Shown one piece after another: positions 7,204 to 17,025 of a stretch of 64,000 bases of DNA. Made by a program: the position numbers and the translations under genes. The notes beneath the pieces are model-generated. The model was not told the DNA's origin, did not search any database, and saw nothing but the letters and a program-made list of their open reading frames with translations. Each line of letters opens with the position of its first letter. Position 1 is the first letter of the stretch. The DNA is from Paenibacillus tepidiphilus. Lineage in GTDB: Bacteria; Bacillota; Bacilli; Paenibacillales; Paenibacillaceae. The stretch covers positions 410,683 through 474,682 of the forward strand of contig NZ_VWRQ01000002.1 in the NCBI RefSeq assembly GCF_008635795.1. The letters run 5' to 3'.

Positions 7204-9411
7204 CTATGTCTCCGGCCAGCCCATGGCGCTGACTTCTTCCTGGGCCTTGATATAGGCCGGTAACTCCCCGCCCGACATCAGCCACAGCTCATGCAGCGCC
7301 CGGGTGCAGCCGACGTACATCAGCTTCGCATCCCACGCTGCCGGGCCGTAATGCCCGTTGTCCGCATCGGCCAGAATGACCGCATCGAACTCCAGCCCCT
7401 TGGACAAATAGACCGGCAGCACCGACAGTCCGCCAAGGTATTCGGTCATGCTGCCGTCGATCAGGTGAAGCTCGGCAAAATGCGCCGTCAGCCCGGCATA
7501 CAGCTCCTCCGCTTCGCGCAGCGTGCGGGTCAATACGGCCACCGTGCGGTATTCCCGCCCAGACAACGCGGCCAGAGCCGCGCGGATGGCTTCGAAGCGC
7601 TCACCGGCGGACCCTGCCTCCACAGCTTCATGAACACCCGGCCGCCTGTCACTGTAAGATATCAGCCGGACCGGGTTGCCGCTGCGGAAGACCGGAACGG
7701 CGAGCAGCGGGCTGCCAACCCCGGTGGTCAGTATGCCATTTGCAAACTCGATGATTTCCATGGTGGACCGGTAGCTTCGGGTAAGCGCGTGATAGGCCGT
7801 ATGGTCACCCGCGAAGAGCCGCTGCATCTCATCCCAGTCATGCACACCTTTATAGGCATGGATGCCCTGGGACAGATCGCCCAATATCGTAAAAGAATGA
7901 CCGCGTACATACAAATCGAGCACAGCAATCTGAAATGGCGAGAAGTCCTGCGCTTCGTCGATGACGACATGGTCGAAGCGCTCGCTGCCTTCGTTGCCGC
8001 TGAGCAAATAATGGATGTAGAGCAGCGGCGGCAGGTCTTCCTCGCGTATCAGCCCTTTCTTGAGATCCTTGGCTGTTTCCTTCAGCACCCCCGCCGGGAT
8101 CGCCTCCGGCGCTTCGGACGGCCAGTGCTCCGGCGTCTTGGCTGCCCGGAAGATCTGCTTGTAAATGGTCAGCGGATCATATTTCGGCCATTTGGTGCTG
8201 TAGGCCTTCTCGCGGGCGGCAGCTTTCTTCTTACGGTCCTTCAGGGCAGCCGCCGACGGGCTCTTCTTCAGCTCCATTTCGATCCAGCGGTGTATTCGGG
8301 CCATCACACGCTCCTTGCGCTTGGCCGGCGGGTAGGGAGCATATTCGTCGTTGTACCAGCGCAGAATCATCGAGCGGCGCAGCACTGTCCCTTCCCACGG
8401 GCTGAAATCCCCTTCGGGCACCGCTCCGTTCTCCAGCAGCCGGACGGCATCCTCAATCACGCCCATCAGTGCAGTGGAGCCTTTGAACCGCCCCGGCGTC
8501 TCTGCGGTGATCTCCGGCATTCCGCCTTCCCGTTCAAACCAGCGGTTCAGCGTTTCCGATGTATCCTGCTCAGGCAGGGTAAGATTCAGCATGCCTGCCG
8601 CCCAATCCGGAAATGTATTCTGCATGATATTGCCGACGCCCAGCTCCGGAAGCACATCGGAAATATAATCAAGGAACATCCGGTTCGGTGCAAAAATAAT
8701 CATCCGCTCGGCTGTAACCTGCTCCTTGTACTGATACAGCAGGAACGCCAATCGGTGCAGCGCGACTGTCGTTTTTCCGCTGCCCGCCACCCCCTGGATA
8801 ATCAGTGCGGTGTTCTTGGCGGCGCGGATGATCTTATCCTGCTCCTCCTGTATCGTGGAGACGATATCGCGGAGCTTGTTGTCCTTGTTCTCTCCCAGCC
8901 GGTAGACGAGGAATTCGTCGGATACGGCCGGTGCATCGCTGTCCCGGTCGTACGTATCCGCCACCCGTTCCAGAATCCGCTTGCGGATCACTACGTTGCG
9001 CTTGAGGTAGACCAGCCCCTCAATCAGCCCTTCCGGCGCTTCATAAGAAGCCGGGTCCGTCCCTCCTGTAAACGAATAGAACAGGCTTGCAACCGGTGCG
9101 CGCCAGTCGATGACTAGCGGACGGTCGCTTACCTGTTCGCGGTCTACTCCAATTTTGCCGATATAGAGCGCCTTGGGTTCATCCGTTCCGTTCTCCTGGA
9201 AGTCGAGCCGTCCGAAATACGGCTCCTGTCTGACCTTGGTTAAATCATGGCGCCGCTGCTCCCTTGAATCCTCCAGCACCTGCTCCGTATAATCATGTCC
9301 CGTATATACCGGAGTATTCTGCAGCCTTTCCAGCGCCGAATCAATTTCCGTCAGCGTGTCGTTCAGCCTGTCTTCTTCCTCTTGATAGGCACTTTGAAAG
9401 TTGTCCGCCAA
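7204..9411 (-). CDS. helD: HelD-type UvrD-like ATPase, RNA polymerase recycling factor
   Basis: A 735-residue superfamily 1 ATPase of the HelD family, which in Bacillus binds RNA polymerase and releases stalled enzyme from DNA. The N-terminal 60 residues form a charged coiled coil, expected to enter the polymerase secondary channel. Walker A GVAGSGKT is at residues 207-214; Walker B-like VVIDEAQDFSPFQ and the UvrD-type motif YLSKGLEFDAVILAD are near the C-terminus. Start TTG at 9411 has AGGAGGTAACTGAAA upstream. It stands alone between a terminator and the purine permease. Length is close to Bacillus HelD (about 770). The alternative, a DNA helicase role, is less likely given the N-terminal arm. 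Confidence 0.9.
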   Translation of the reverse strand: MADNFQSAYQEEEDRLNDTLTEIDSALERLQNTPVYTGHDYTEQVLEDSREQRRHDLTKVRQEPYFGRLDFQENGTDEPKALYIGKIGVDREQVSDRPLVIDWRAPVASLFYSFTGGTDPASYEAPEGLIEGLVYLKRNVVIRKRILERVADTYDRDSDAPAVSDEFLVYRLGENKDNKLRDIVSTIQEEQDKIIRAAKNTALIIQGVAGSGKTTVALHRLAFLLYQYKEQVTAERMIIFAPNRMFLDYISDVLPELGVGNIMQNTFPDWAAGMLNLTLPEQDTSETLNRWFEREGGMPEITAETPGRFKGSTALMGVIEDAVRLLENGAVPEGDFSPWEGTVLRRSMILRWYNDEYAPYPPAKRKERVMARIHRWIEMELKKSPSAAALKDRKKKAAAREKAYSTKWPKYDPLTIYKQIFRAAKTPEHWPSEAPEAIPAGVLKETAKDLKKGLIREEDLPPLLYIHYLLSGNEGSERFDHVVIDEAQDFSPFQIAVLDLYVRGHSFTILGDLSQGIHAYKGVHDWDEMQRLFAGDHTAYHALTRSYRSTMEIIEFANGILTTGVGSPLLAVPVFRSGNPVRLISYSDRRPGVHEAVEAGSAGERFEAIRAALAALSGREYRTVAVLTRTLREAEELYAGLTAHFAELHLIDGSMTEYLGGLSVLPVYLSKGLEFDAVILADADNGHYGPAAWDAKLMYVGCTRALHELWLMSGGELPAYIKAQEEVSAMGWPET

Positions 9412-9560
9412 TTTCAGTTACCTCCTAAAAGTTATTTCCTCGTGCAAGACTGAACAAGCTCACACAAAAAGGAAACCAATTGTATCATAGCGACGCCGGA
9501 AAAGCCATTTATTTCTTGCCCATATAGAAATTATTCATGCGGAGCTGTTACCTTGCAGGG

Positions 9561-10862
9561 TTATCCCATCAGGGCATGCACCACGAAGTTAGCGACGAAC
9601 AGAGCGGCGATACCATACAGCGCCGGTGGCACCTCTTTGCCCCGGCCCATCGCCAGCTTGATGATCGGATAAGTAATAAACCCGAAGGCCATGCCGTCTA
9701 CAATGCTGTAGGTGAACGGGATCATGACCATAATCAGAAAGGCAGGGAATAGCTCCGTCAAATCGCCAAGCTCCATTTCCCGGACGCTCTGCAGCATCAG
9801 GCCGCCGATGACGATCAGGATCGGGGCGATGGCACTGTCCGGCACATACGCCAGCAGCGGGATGAACAGAAAGGTAGCAGCGAATAACCCCCCGGTAACA
9901 AGCGGGGTCAGTCCGGTGCGTCCCCCGGCGGCGATGCCTGCGGTCGATTCAGCGGCGGCCACGACCGGGCTGCTGCCGAAGACGCCGGCGGCGATGTTGG
10001 CAAGCGAAAGCGCCCGCAGGCTGCTCTTGAAGCGCTCCGGACGTCCGGCCATCAGCGTCTGGGACGCGATCAGCCCGATATTCTCGAACACAACAATAAG
10101 GAGCAGCAGAAACACGGCAATCCAGAAGACGAGGCTGATCAGCCCGCCGAAATCCATGCCTGCGAACAAGCCTCCGTATCCGGTAAATACATGCCCCGTC
10201 CCGGTCTGCTCCGGCTTATGCGCGGCGCCCAGCAAATAAGCAAGCCCCGTGCCCACCGCCATACTGATCAGAAGGCCGCCGCGCGTGCCGCGGATGAACA
10301 GCACCAAGGCCAGAATGAGCGTAACACAGGAGGTAATGACCGCCGGATCGCTGAAATGCCCGATGGCCACAAACGTCGTCTGATGGGCAATGACGATTCC
10401 GCTTTTTTGCAGACCGATGAAGGTCAGAAAGAGGCCGATGCCCGCTGTTATCGCATGCTGCAGATTGCGGGGAATCGCTTCGCTCAGAATCCGGTACAAT
10501 GAGGTAAAGGCAACAACGGCAAAGAGCACGCCCGTAACCACCACAACGGCGAACGCCTCACGCCAATCGAGCTTCATCGAGTGCACCAGCGTATAGGTGA
10601 AGAAAGCGTTGATCCCCATGCCCGGCACCACCACAATTGGCGATTTGCCGCCGAAGGCCATCAGAAGACAGCCGGTGATCGCCGTCAGCAGCGTAGCGAC
10701 CATCGCCGGACGCAGCGGCACACCTGCATCATGCAGGATCGCTGCATTGACCATTACAATATATACAGAGGCAAAATAAGACAGGATGCCTGCCGGGATT
10801 TCCTTTTTCCAGTTATCTCCCGGCTGAAGCCCCACGCTGTTCCGCCAAAAATTCGTATTCAT
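9561..10862 (-). CDS. NCS2 family purine permease (AzgA/PbuG type)
   Basis: A 433-residue integral membrane protein of the nucleobase-cation symporter 2 family, AzgA branch, importing hypoxanthine, guanine or adenine. Signatures: the N-terminal EIPAGILSYFASVYIVMVNA, GMGINAFFTYTLV, and AAESTAGIAAGGRTGLT, typical of AzgA-like carriers; about 12 hydrophobic segments. ATG at 10862 follows GGAGGTAGGAAT. The substrate cannot be fixed from sequence. I looked for a purine riboswitch in the 298-base leader and did not find its conserved core; an inverted repeat lies at 11011-11033. Confidence 0.9.
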   Translation of the reverse strand: MNTNFWRNSVGLQPGDNWKKEIPAGILSYFASVYIVMVNAAILHDAGVPLRPAMVATLLTAITGCLLMAFGGKSPIVVVPGMGINAFFTYTLVHSMKLDWREAFAVVVVTGVLFAVVAFTSLYRILSEAIPRNLQHAITAGIGLFLTFIGLQKSGIVIAHQTTFVAIGHFSDPAVITSCVTLILALVLFIRGTRGGLLISMAVGTGLAYLLGAAHKPEQTGTGHVFTGYGGLFAGMDFGGLISLVFWIAVFLLLLIVVFENIGLIASQTLMAGRPERFKSSLRALSLANIAAGVFGSSPVVAAAESTAGIAAGGRTGLTPLVTGGLFAATFLFIPLLAYVPDSAIAPILIVIGGLMLQSVREMELGDLTELFPAFLIMVMIPFTYSIVDGMAFGFITYPIIKLAMGRGKEVPPALYGIAALFVANFVVHALMG

Positions 10863-11010
10863 ATTCCTACCTCCACTAATCTTTCGGTTCCGCTCAGGCT
10901 ATACCCCAATTGGAGGGACCCTATTCAGCTCCCGCTTCCCGGCCCCACTATTATGCCAACAATCGGCGCCGGCAAAACCGAATAACCTGAACTTGAATCT
11001 TAAACACAAC

Positions 11011-11033
11011 ATAACCCCACATAGTGGGGTTAT
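11011..11033. repeat. Perfect inverted repeat upstream of the purine permease
   Basis: ATAACCCCAC ATA GTGGGGTTAT: ten-base arms. It lies 150 bases upstream of the permease start, in the non-coding interval 10863-11090, with no T tract on either strand, so an operator or RNA hairpin is more likely than a terminator. Confidence 0.55.
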
Positions 11034-11090
11034 AACACGGCCTCCGGTTCAGGACCCTTGCAGGAACCTTGAGACCCTAACTAATTAGCA

Positions 11091-11133
11091 GCAAAAAGGG
11101 CGAAAGCAGCCGGTTGTCCGGCCGTACGCCCTT
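11091..11133 (-). terminator. Terminator of the tcdA/ydeI-like unit
   Basis: Minus strand AAGGGCG ... CGCCCTT with an inner GCCGG/CCGGC stem, followed by TTTTTGC. It lies 28 bases beyond the stop at 11161. Confidence 0.85.
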
Positions 11134-11160
11134 CCAATCTTTCTCTTCTGACTCTATTTA

Positions 11161-11811
11161 TCAGCCCTTGTCTGAAGGATTTCTCCTCCCGAGTACAAGC
11201 TTCTCCACGGTCTGAGCGATCCGAGCCGTACGGGTCTCCTCCCGCTTTGCGTCCGTAATCCAGGTAATGTAGGCCTTGCGGTGAGAAAGGGCAAGCTCTT
11301 GGAAGAAGGCAAACGCCGCTTCGTTCCGGTCCAGCGCCGCCTGCAGCTCCTGGGGCACAGGTAGCTCAGCGGCAGGCGCTTTCGGCTTGGAAACGGCCCC
11401 TGAGCCTTCCGGACGACGGCGGGAAGTCGCTCCCAGTGGCCGGAACCGCATCGCTGACCACGTCCCGTCGATGGAGATCAGCGAGATGCCTTCATAGCCT
11501 GCGTTCCAGACCAGCTCCCAGCCCTTGTCCCGGCTGAGGTCGGTCTTGAGCTTGGAGCTGCCCTTCGGATAGCAGATCCACAGCAGACCGTCATGCTTGA
11601 TCGCAGCCAGCGCCTGCGGGCCGTACTGCTCCAGCTCGCTGACACTCTCCGCAAATAACTGGACATAATCATAGGCGCCCTGCATCCCGTCTGTAGCGGA
11701 TGCGGCGTCCGTATCCAGCCCCAGCTCCTGCAGGAAGCCGTCCGGCGGCTGCAGGACAAGCACTTTGCCGACTTCCGGCAGGCGCAGCTTCTTCATCAGT
11801 GCCGTATTCAT
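11161..11811 (-). CDS. YdeI/OmpD-associated family protein
   Basis: A 216-residue cytoplasmic protein with two parts. The N-terminal 130 residues (VLVLQPPDGFLQELG, LLWICYPKGSSKLKTDLSRD) resemble DUF3052-like modules; the C-terminal part (PQELQAALDRNEAAFAFF, HRKAYITWITDAKREETR) is the YdeI/OmpD-associated domain, once linked to bacteriocin protection in other bacteria. Biochemical role unknown. Its ATG overlaps the tcdA stop by four bases, implying translational coupling. A strong terminator follows. Confidence 0.8.
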   Translation of the reverse strand: MNTALMKKLRLPEVGKVLVLQPPDGFLQELGLDTDAASATDGMQGAYDYVQLFAESVSELEQYGPQALAAIKHDGLLWICYPKGSSKLKTDLSRDKGWELVWNAGYEGISLISIDGTWSAMRFRPLGATSRRRPEGSGAVSKPKAPAAELPVPQELQAALDRNEAAFAFFQELALSHRKAYITWITDAKREETRTARIAQTVEKLVLGRRNPSDKG

Positions 11812-12563
11812 ACGCTGATGCCGCCGGCCTCCAGCAGATCCTTCACGGCCACGCTGACCATGATGAGTCCAACGACTGGCGGTACATACGAATTGCTCGC
11901 CGGCGGCTGCTTAGCCTTACGCCGGTCCGGGGCATCCGCCGGTACGATCTGCTCGGTGACGTCCACGCGCGGCTTCACAGGCTGTTCGGTCGAGAACACG
12001 ACCTTCACGCCTTTTTTGATGCCGTCCTTGCGCAGCTTCTGGCGGATGACGCGGGCGATCGGGTCCATCTCCGTCTTGGAGATGTCGGCTACCCGGAAGC
12101 GGGTCGGGTCCATTTTGTTGGCCGCACCCATGCTTGAAATCATCGGGATGCCCCGGGAGAGGCATTCCTTGATCAGATGAATCTTGTAAATGATTGTATC
12201 CGACGCATCGATTACAAAATCCGGCTTGTATTTAAACAGCTCTTCATAGGTTTCTTCCGTGTAGAACATGTTCAGCGCAATCGCTTCGATTTCCGGATTG
12301 ATCAGCTTCACCCGGTCGACCATCAGGTCGGCCTTCTTCTGGCCGATCGTCGTGGTCAGCGCATGGATCTGCCGGTTGACATTCGTGATATCAACCGAAT
12401 CCTTGTCGATGAGGATAATGCGGCCTACGCCGGTACGTGCCAGCGCTTCAACGGCCATAGCACCGACGCCGCCGATGCCGAGCACCGCAACGGTGCTGTT
12501 CTTCAGTATATCCAGGCCTTCCGGCCCGATAGCCAGCTCTGTACGCGAGAACTGATGCAGCAT
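11808..12563 (-). CDS. tcdA: tRNA threonylcarbamoyladenosine dehydratase (TcdA, YrvM)
   Basis: A 251-residue E1-like ThiF-family enzyme that uses ATP to cyclise t6A37 of tRNAs to ct6A. Shown by the nucleotide-binding VAVLGIGGVGAMAVEALART near residue 28, DKDSVDITNVNRQ, and SSMGAANKMDPTRFRVADI, which are typical of TcdA rather than ThiF or MoeB; no zinc-binding CxxC pairs as in MoeB. Length fits. It sits downstream of aspS as in Bacillus (aspS-yrvM-yrvN), separated by 67 bases, and overlaps the next gene. Confidence 0.93.
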   Translation of the reverse strand: MLHQFSRTELAIGPEGLDILKNSTVAVLGIGGVGAMAVEALARTGVGRIILIDKDSVDITNVNRQIHALTTTIGQKKADLMVDRVKLINPEIEAIALNMFYTEETYEELFKYKPDFVIDASDTIIYKIHLIKECLSRGIPMISSMGAANKMDPTRFRVADISKTEMDPIARVIRQKLRKDGIKKGVKVVFSTEQPVKPRVDVTEQIVPADAPDRRKAKQPPASNSYVPPVVGLIMVSVAVKDLLEAGGISV

Positions 12564-12630
12564 AAGGATAAATCCTCCTTTAAACGGCTCCGCCGCAGGC
12601 GGATAACAAGCCTGGCGGCGGGCCGGATGA

Positions 12631-14406
12631 TTAATTTTTCGCTTTTACCGGCTTTGGAGCCAGTTTGATGTGCAGCTGCTCCAGCTGCGCATTGTCTACC
12701 GGAGACGGTGCGTCCATCAGCAGGTCGGTGGCGCTGGCCGTCTTAGGGAAGGCAATGGTTTCGCGCAGGTTGCTGCGTCCTGCCAGCAGCATCACCAGGC
12801 GGTCAAGGCCAAAGGCGATCCCGCCGTGCGGCGGCGTGCCGTATTCAAAGGCATCCATCAGGTAACCGAATTTCTCGTAGGCTACTTCCGGAGTAAATCC
12901 AAGCGCGTCAAACATCTTCTCCTGGACATCGCGCTTGTAGATACGCTGGGAGCCGCCGCCCACTTCGTAGCCGTTCAACACAAGGTCATAGGCCTGTGCA
13001 CGGACTGCGCCCGGGTCGGATTCAAGCATATGCAGGTCTTCATCATTCGGGCGGGTGAACGGATGGTGCTCCGCCACATAACGTTTCTGTTCCTCGTCAT
13101 AGCCAAGCAGCGGGAAGTCGGTTACCCAAGCGAACTTGAACACACTGTCGTCGATCAGCCCGAGCTGGCGGCCGATCTTAAGGCGCAGCGCGCCGAGTAC
13201 ATCAGCGACCACTTTCTTAGTGTCGGCGGAGAAGAGCAGCAGGTCGCCATCCTCGGCACCGGTCCGCTCTTTCACGGCGGCGATTTCTTCCTCGGTGAAG
13301 AACTTCACGATCGGTCCTTTGAATTCGCCGTCTTTGACCTGAATCCAGGCCAGACCCTTGGCGCCGTAGCGGGCAGCATAAGGTCCGAGATCGTCGATCT
13401 CCTTACGGGTCCAGGTGCCGCAGCCCTTCGCGTTGAGGCACTTCACTTCGCCGCCTTTTTCGATAACGGAAGCGAACACCTTGACGCCGCTGGTTGCTAC
13501 AATATCGTTCATTTCCACCAGTTCGAGTCCGAAGCGCAGGTCCGGTTTATCCGAGCCGTATTTACCCATGGCATCTGCATAAGTCAGGCGCTGGAACGGC
13601 AGAGCCACCTCTACGCCAATAGTTTCTCTCAGGAGGCGCTGCATCAGCTGCTCCATCATGCCCAGCAGGTCTTCCTGCGACATGAAGGAGGTCTCGATGT
13701 CGACCTGCGTGAATTCCGGCTGGCGGTCGGCACGCAGGTCCTCGTCACGGAAGCAGCGGGCGATCTGGTAATACCGCTCAATACCGCCCACCATCAGCAA
13801 TTGCTTGTAGATCTGAGGGGACTGTGGCAGCGCGAAGAATTCGCCTTCATGCACCCGGCTAGGAACCAGATAGTCGCGTGCGCCTTCGGGGGAGCTCTTG
13901 GTCAGAATCGGCGTTTCTACATCTATGAAGCCTTCACCGTCCAGAAAATCGCGGAAAATCTTGGTCGTCTTGGAGCGGAGCAGCAGCGTCTTGTGCATTT
14001 CCGGGCGGCGCAGGTCGAGATAACGGTATTTCATGCGCAGCGACTCATCGACTTCCACCCCGTCCTCGATGAAGAATGGCGGAGTCTTTGCGGAGTTCAG
14101 CACTTCGATTTCCGTAATACGGACCTCGATCTCGCCGGTCGGCAGATTCGGGTTGACCGTTTCCGGATCTCTTTTTACAACTTTACCCGTAACGGAGAGC
14201 ACATATTCACTTCTTACCTTATCGGCAGTCTGCAAGGCTTCACCGGAATAGTCCGGGTTGAAGACGATTTGCACAATGCCTGTACGGTCGCGCAGGTCGA
14301 TGAACAGCACGCCCCCCAGATCGCGGCGGGTCTGTACCCAGCCGTTCAGTGTCACAGTCTGGCCGATATGCTCCAGTGTCAATTGTCCGCAATGGCTTCT
14401 ACTCAT
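12631..14406 (-). CDS. aspS: Aspartate-tRNA ligase
   Basis: A 591-residue bacterial-type class II synthetase charging tRNA-Asp. Order: OB-fold anticodon-binding domain ([20 protein letters not shown]), the catalytic core with motif 2 ([19 protein letters not shown]), the GAD insertion domain in the middle, and motif 3 ([11 protein letters not shown]) close to the C-terminus. Length is standard. It lies 73 bases downstream of hisS with no terminator between, so it should be under the same T-box leader. Confidence 0.98.
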   Translation of the reverse strand: MSRSHCGQLTLEHIGQTVTLNGWVQTRRDLGGVLFIDLRDRTGIVQIVFNPDYSGEALQTADKVRSEYVLSVTGKVVKRDPETVNPNLPTGEIEVRITEIEVLNSAKTPPFFIEDGVEVDESLRMKYRYLDLRRPEMHKTLLLRSKTTKIFRDFLDGEGFIDVETPILTKSSPEGARDYLVPSRVHEGEFFALPQSPQIYKQLLMVGGIERYYQIARCFRDEDLRADRQPEFTQVDIETSFMSQEDLLGMMEQLMQRLLRETIGVEVALPFQRLTYADAMGKYGSDKPDLRFGLELVEMNDIVATSGVKVFASVIEKGGEVKCLNAKGCGTWTRKEIDDLGPYAARYGAKGLAWIQVKDGEFKGPIVKFFTEEEIAAVKERTGAEDGDLLLFSADTKKVVADVLGALRLKIGRQLGLIDDSVFKFAWVTDFPLLGYDEEQKRYVAEHHPFTRPNDEDLHMLESDPGAVRAQAYDLVLNGYEVGGGSQRIYKRDVQEKMFDALGFTPEVAYEKFGYLMDAFEYGTPPHGGIAFGLDRLVMLLAGRSNLRETIAFPKTASATDLLMDAPSPVDNAQLEQLHIKLAPKPVKAKN

Positions 14407-14479
14407 CTCATTTACCCCTTTATGATTAATATAGACATGCTATCTTGTCTCTACCCGCTTGGTGACAGAGGTCTGCCGT

Positions 14480-15736
14480 TTAATCAGCCAGCGCCTGCGC
14501 CAGTTCTTCCAGCTTGACGGTGCGCTGCTCGCCCGTTGCCATCGCCTTAACGGTAATGACACCATTCTGCAGCTCATCATCGCCAAGAATCGCCGTATAC
14601 CGCGCCGACAAGCGGTCGGCCGACTTCATTTGCGCCTTCATTTTGCGGCCCAGATAATCCCGTTCCGCCGAGATGCCCTGAGCGCGCAGCGTGAACAGCT
14701 GCTTCGTAATTTCCAGATCAGCGGCTTCGCCGAGCGCCACCAGATACACATCCAGCGGCTTTACCGTCTCCAGCTCCACGCCTTGATTCTCCAGAATCAG
14801 CAGAATACGCTCCAGACCAATTCCGAAGCCGATGCCCGGCTGATCCGGCCCGCCGATCTCTTCAACCAGGCCGTTGTACCGGCCCCCGCCGCCGACCGTA
14901 TCAATGGTGCCGATTCCGGCCGCCTTGTATTCAAACGCGGTATGGGTGTAGTAATCCAGTCCCCGCACCAATCGTGGATTAATGCTATAAGCAACGCCCA
15001 TGGCATCCAGATGGCCTCTGACTTTGGCAAAATGCGTGCTGCACTCCTCATCCAGACTGTCCAGAATCGACGGCGCATCCCCGAATTTATCCTGATCCAC
15101 CTTGCAGTCCAGTACGCGCAGCGGATTGCGGTCCATCCGGCGCTGGCAGTCCTTGCACAGCCGGTCATGCATCGGTGTTAAGAAAGCGAGCAGCTTCTCC
15201 CGGTATGCGGCACGGCTTGGGGCATTGCCGACGGAGTTCAGCTCAACCCGCACTTCCTTCAGGCCTAGGTCCTTGTAAAATTGGTAGCCAAGGGAGATGA
15301 CCTCCGCATCAATTGCCGGATCAACTGCACCGAACGCCTCGATGCCGAATTGATGGAACTGGCGGTAGCGTCCCGCCTGCGGCCGCTCATAGCGGAACAT
15401 AGGCCCGATGTAATACAGCTTGCTGACATCCGGCTCACCATACAGCTTGTTCTGCACGTATGCCCGTACAACGCCCGCCGTGCCTTCCGGACGAAGCGCC
15501 AAATCACGTTCGCCTTTGTCCTTAAAGGTATACATTTCGCCTTCGACAATGTCCGTGGTTTCCCCTACACCGCGTTCGAAGAGCTCGGTATGCTCGAACA
15601 TTGGCGTCCGGATCTCCCGGTAATTGAAGCGCCGGCAAAGGTCTCTTGCCTTGGCCTCCACGACCTGCCATTTCTCTACGGCACCGGGCAGCACGTCCTG
15701 CGTACCCGTTGGTTTCTCGAATCTTTCTTTACCCAC
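14480..15736 (-). CDS. hisS: Histidine-tRNA ligase
   Basis: A 418-residue class II synthetase. The N-terminal GTQDVLPG, motif 2 region ([19 protein letters not shown]), the histidine-specific [14 protein letters not shown] and motif 3 ([15 protein letters not shown]) are all present, followed by the anticodon-binding domain. Start GTG at 15736 is preceded by AGGAGGGATCAGGCT. First gene of the hisS-aspS operon, directly behind a T-box leader. Confidence 0.98.
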   Translation of the reverse strand: MGKERFEKPTGTQDVLPGAVEKWQVVEAKARDLCRRFNYREIRTPMFEHTELFERGVGETTDIVEGEMYTFKDKGERDLALRPEGTAGVVRAYVQNKLYGEPDVSKLYYIGPMFRYERPQAGRYRQFHQFGIEAFGAVDPAIDAEVISLGYQFYKDLGLKEVRVELNSVGNAPSRAAYREKLLAFLTPMHDRLCKDCQRRMDRNPLRVLDCKVDQDKFGDAPSILDSLDEECSTHFAKVRGHLDAMGVAYSINPRLVRGLDYYTHTAFEYKAAGIGTIDTVGGGGRYNGLVEEIGGPDQPGIGFGIGLERILLILENQGVELETVKPLDVYLVALGEAADLEITKQLFTLRAQGISAERDYLGRKMKAQMKSADRLSARYTAILGDDELQNGVITVKAMATGEQRTVKLEELAQALAD

Positions 15737-15762
15737 AGCCTGATCCCTCCTGATATAAAAGC

Positions 15763-16107
15763 AAAAAATCCCCCATCCCTGTTTACAAACAGGGACGAGG
15801 GATTATCATTCCAAATGTAATCACCCGTGGTACCACCCACATTCCGGACCAGCCAATAGCAGCTGAGCTCCGCTCACAGCGGTTAACGCCCGCCTACGCG
15901 CTACGGCTACTGACATCAGGCCACTACCGGCTGGCCCGCTTTCGCCGTGCGTTCTCGGGGAGGTCATTCATCCGTGCATCAACAGAATCCTTGCAGCACA
16001 GGCATTATAACGGTAAAATCACCGCTATTAGCCGGGATTCCTCTCTGGGGTTGTGGGTACCGGATTACTTGTTCCCGTCATCAAAACGTGTATAACATTC
16101 CGTATAT
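15763..16107 (-). ncRNA. T-box leader controlling hisS-aspS
   Basis: Minus-strand leader from a promoter at 16114-16142. It contains the T-box core TGGGTGGTACCACGGG (15824-15839), which pairs with uncharged tRNA 3' ends, and just downstream a terminator hairpin AATCCCTCGTCCCTGTTTG...AGGGATGGGGGATT followed by a T run (about 15766-15814). Stem I features are visible (AAGTA and AGAGAGGAA elements). A candidate CAC histidine specifier lies in GATGCACGG, but I could not fold stem I well enough to assign it. The leader ends 27 bases before the hisS GTG. Confidence 0.92.
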
Positions 16108-16113
16108 TGTTAG

Positions 16114-16142
16114 ATTCTACTGAACCACTGCGCTAAAGTCAA
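16114..16142 (-). promoter_or_regulatory. Sigma-A-type promoter of the hisS T-box operon
   Basis: Minus strand TTGACT (16137-16142), 17-base spacer, TAGAAT (16114-16119). It places the transcript start near 16107, right before the T-box stem I. Confidence 0.8.
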
Positions 16143-16198
16143 GAAAGTAAATTAAAAAAACGGGAAAGCAGCTAAATCCCCTTCGATTCCGCAGAATG

Positions 16199-16233
16199 CA
16201 AAAAAAATGACCTGCAGGCGAATCCCGCAGGTC
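16199..16233 (-). terminator. Terminator-like hairpin without an assigned gene
   Basis: GACCTGC (16209-16215) / GCAGGTC (16227-16233); on the minus strand it is followed by a T-rich run of about nine bases. The interval 16234-16468 upstream of it holds no convincing gene, only the inverted repeat at 16303-16325, so a small RNA is possible. Confidence 0.6.
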
Positions 16234-16302
16234 CAAGAACATATATTATAAAAAAGGGGGTCATGCTTTTATTATAAACACGCTATATTAAGGAATCATG
16301 TA

Positions 16303-16325
16303 TGTAATATTACAGTTATATTACA
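16303..16325. repeat. AT-rich inverted repeat
   Basis: TGTAATAT (16303-16310), seven-base spacer, ATATTACA (16318-16325). It lies in a gene-free interval between two minus-strand terminators. Operator or chance; nothing else is visible in 16234-16468. Confidence 0.4.
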
Positions 16326-16468
16326 TTCAAGAAAGCGTTTTATAAGTCCGTCCATCCCCCTGATCTCGCCTTATCCACTGTACACCATCAGCATATTTAT
16401 TGTCTAGCAGTTTATGACAAATGATTGCATAATTCAGACAAAAAATTTGTGCAAGTAATATTGTCCAA

Positions 16469-16511
16469 CAAAAAACTTCGGCCACCCCTGTTAAGCAGGG
16501 ATGGCCGAAGC
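16469..16511 (-). terminator. Strong terminator of the small protein gene at 16538
   Basis: CTTCGGCCACCCCTG (16476-16490) TTAA GCAGGGATGGCCGAAG (16495-16510), followed on the minus strand by TTTTTTGTT. Confidence 0.93.
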
Positions 16512-16537
16512 TAAAACCGGTGGTATGGAAACCGGAC

Positions 16538-16978
16538 TTAATCAAATACCTCTACATAAGCATGTTTGCCGCGCAGGACCTCTACCACCTCATGATATCT
16601 CTCGTCGGCAATCTTCAAATCCATCACGTAACGGATATCGTCCAAATCTCCATCCTGCGCATAAACCTCGCTGTGCTCTGGGTCTCTGCCCAAATCCCTG
16701 CGGTCCAGTTCATCATCGTTCAAGGCAACGGATGGCACTACAACGGTCCCGGCTGCGATATCTGCAGAGCCTACGGCACCGAATGCGCCCCCCGCCATTG
16801 CGGAATTGTTATACGGAACCAGCGGCAAAAGAATATTGCGTCTATGCTTTCCGTCGATACGCAGCGGGTCGGTCAGTGCAGAGACCTCCATATCCCCTAC
16901 GCCGTACGGTATCAGTGATGTTTTGGCACCTTCCGCTTCATCCTCCGACCTGAAATACGCCTGAATTCTTTTACTCAT
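16538..16978 (-). CDS. Conserved hypothetical protein
   Basis: A 146-residue soluble, acidic protein starting MSKRIQAYFRSEDEAEGA. The N-terminus reads like an αβ domain that senses or packs against itself (RSEDEAEGAKTSLIPYGVG), and the C-terminus has DLKIADERYHEVVEVLR. No catalytic motif, signal peptide or membrane segment. The start is well defined by AAGGAGGGAAAGATC. Monocistronic with a strong terminator, and adjacent to a PfpI-type protein, which suggests stress-related expression only by association. I do not recognise the family. Confidence 0.7.
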   Translation of the reverse strand: MSKRIQAYFRSEDEAEGAKTSLIPYGVGDMEVSALTDPLRIDGKHRRNILLPLVPYNNSAMAGGAFGAVGSADIAAGTVVVPSVALNDDELDRRDLGRDPEHSEVYAQDGDLDDIRYVMDLKIADERYHEVVEVLRGKHAYVEVFD

Positions 16979-17025
16979 GATCTTTCCCTCCTTAGGAGTA
17001 GTTAATGGAATATCTTAATACTCTA

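Noticed and set aside
7291..9117. 608-codon plus-strand frame opposite helD
   Set aside because: Shadow of the GC-biased helD coding strand. It has no family signature. Similar long antisense frames lie over aspS (12670-14517), the S15 hydrolase (43090-45147) and the M19 peptidase (45193-46554).
10863..11090. Search for a purine riboswitch in the permease leader
   Set aside because: No conserved purine-aptamer core (the two loop sequences and J2/3) could be found on the minus strand.
16327..16545. 72-codon minus-strand frame MIKSGFH...
   Set aside because: It crosses the strong terminator at 16469-16511 and starts within the upstream gene; no ribosome binding site.
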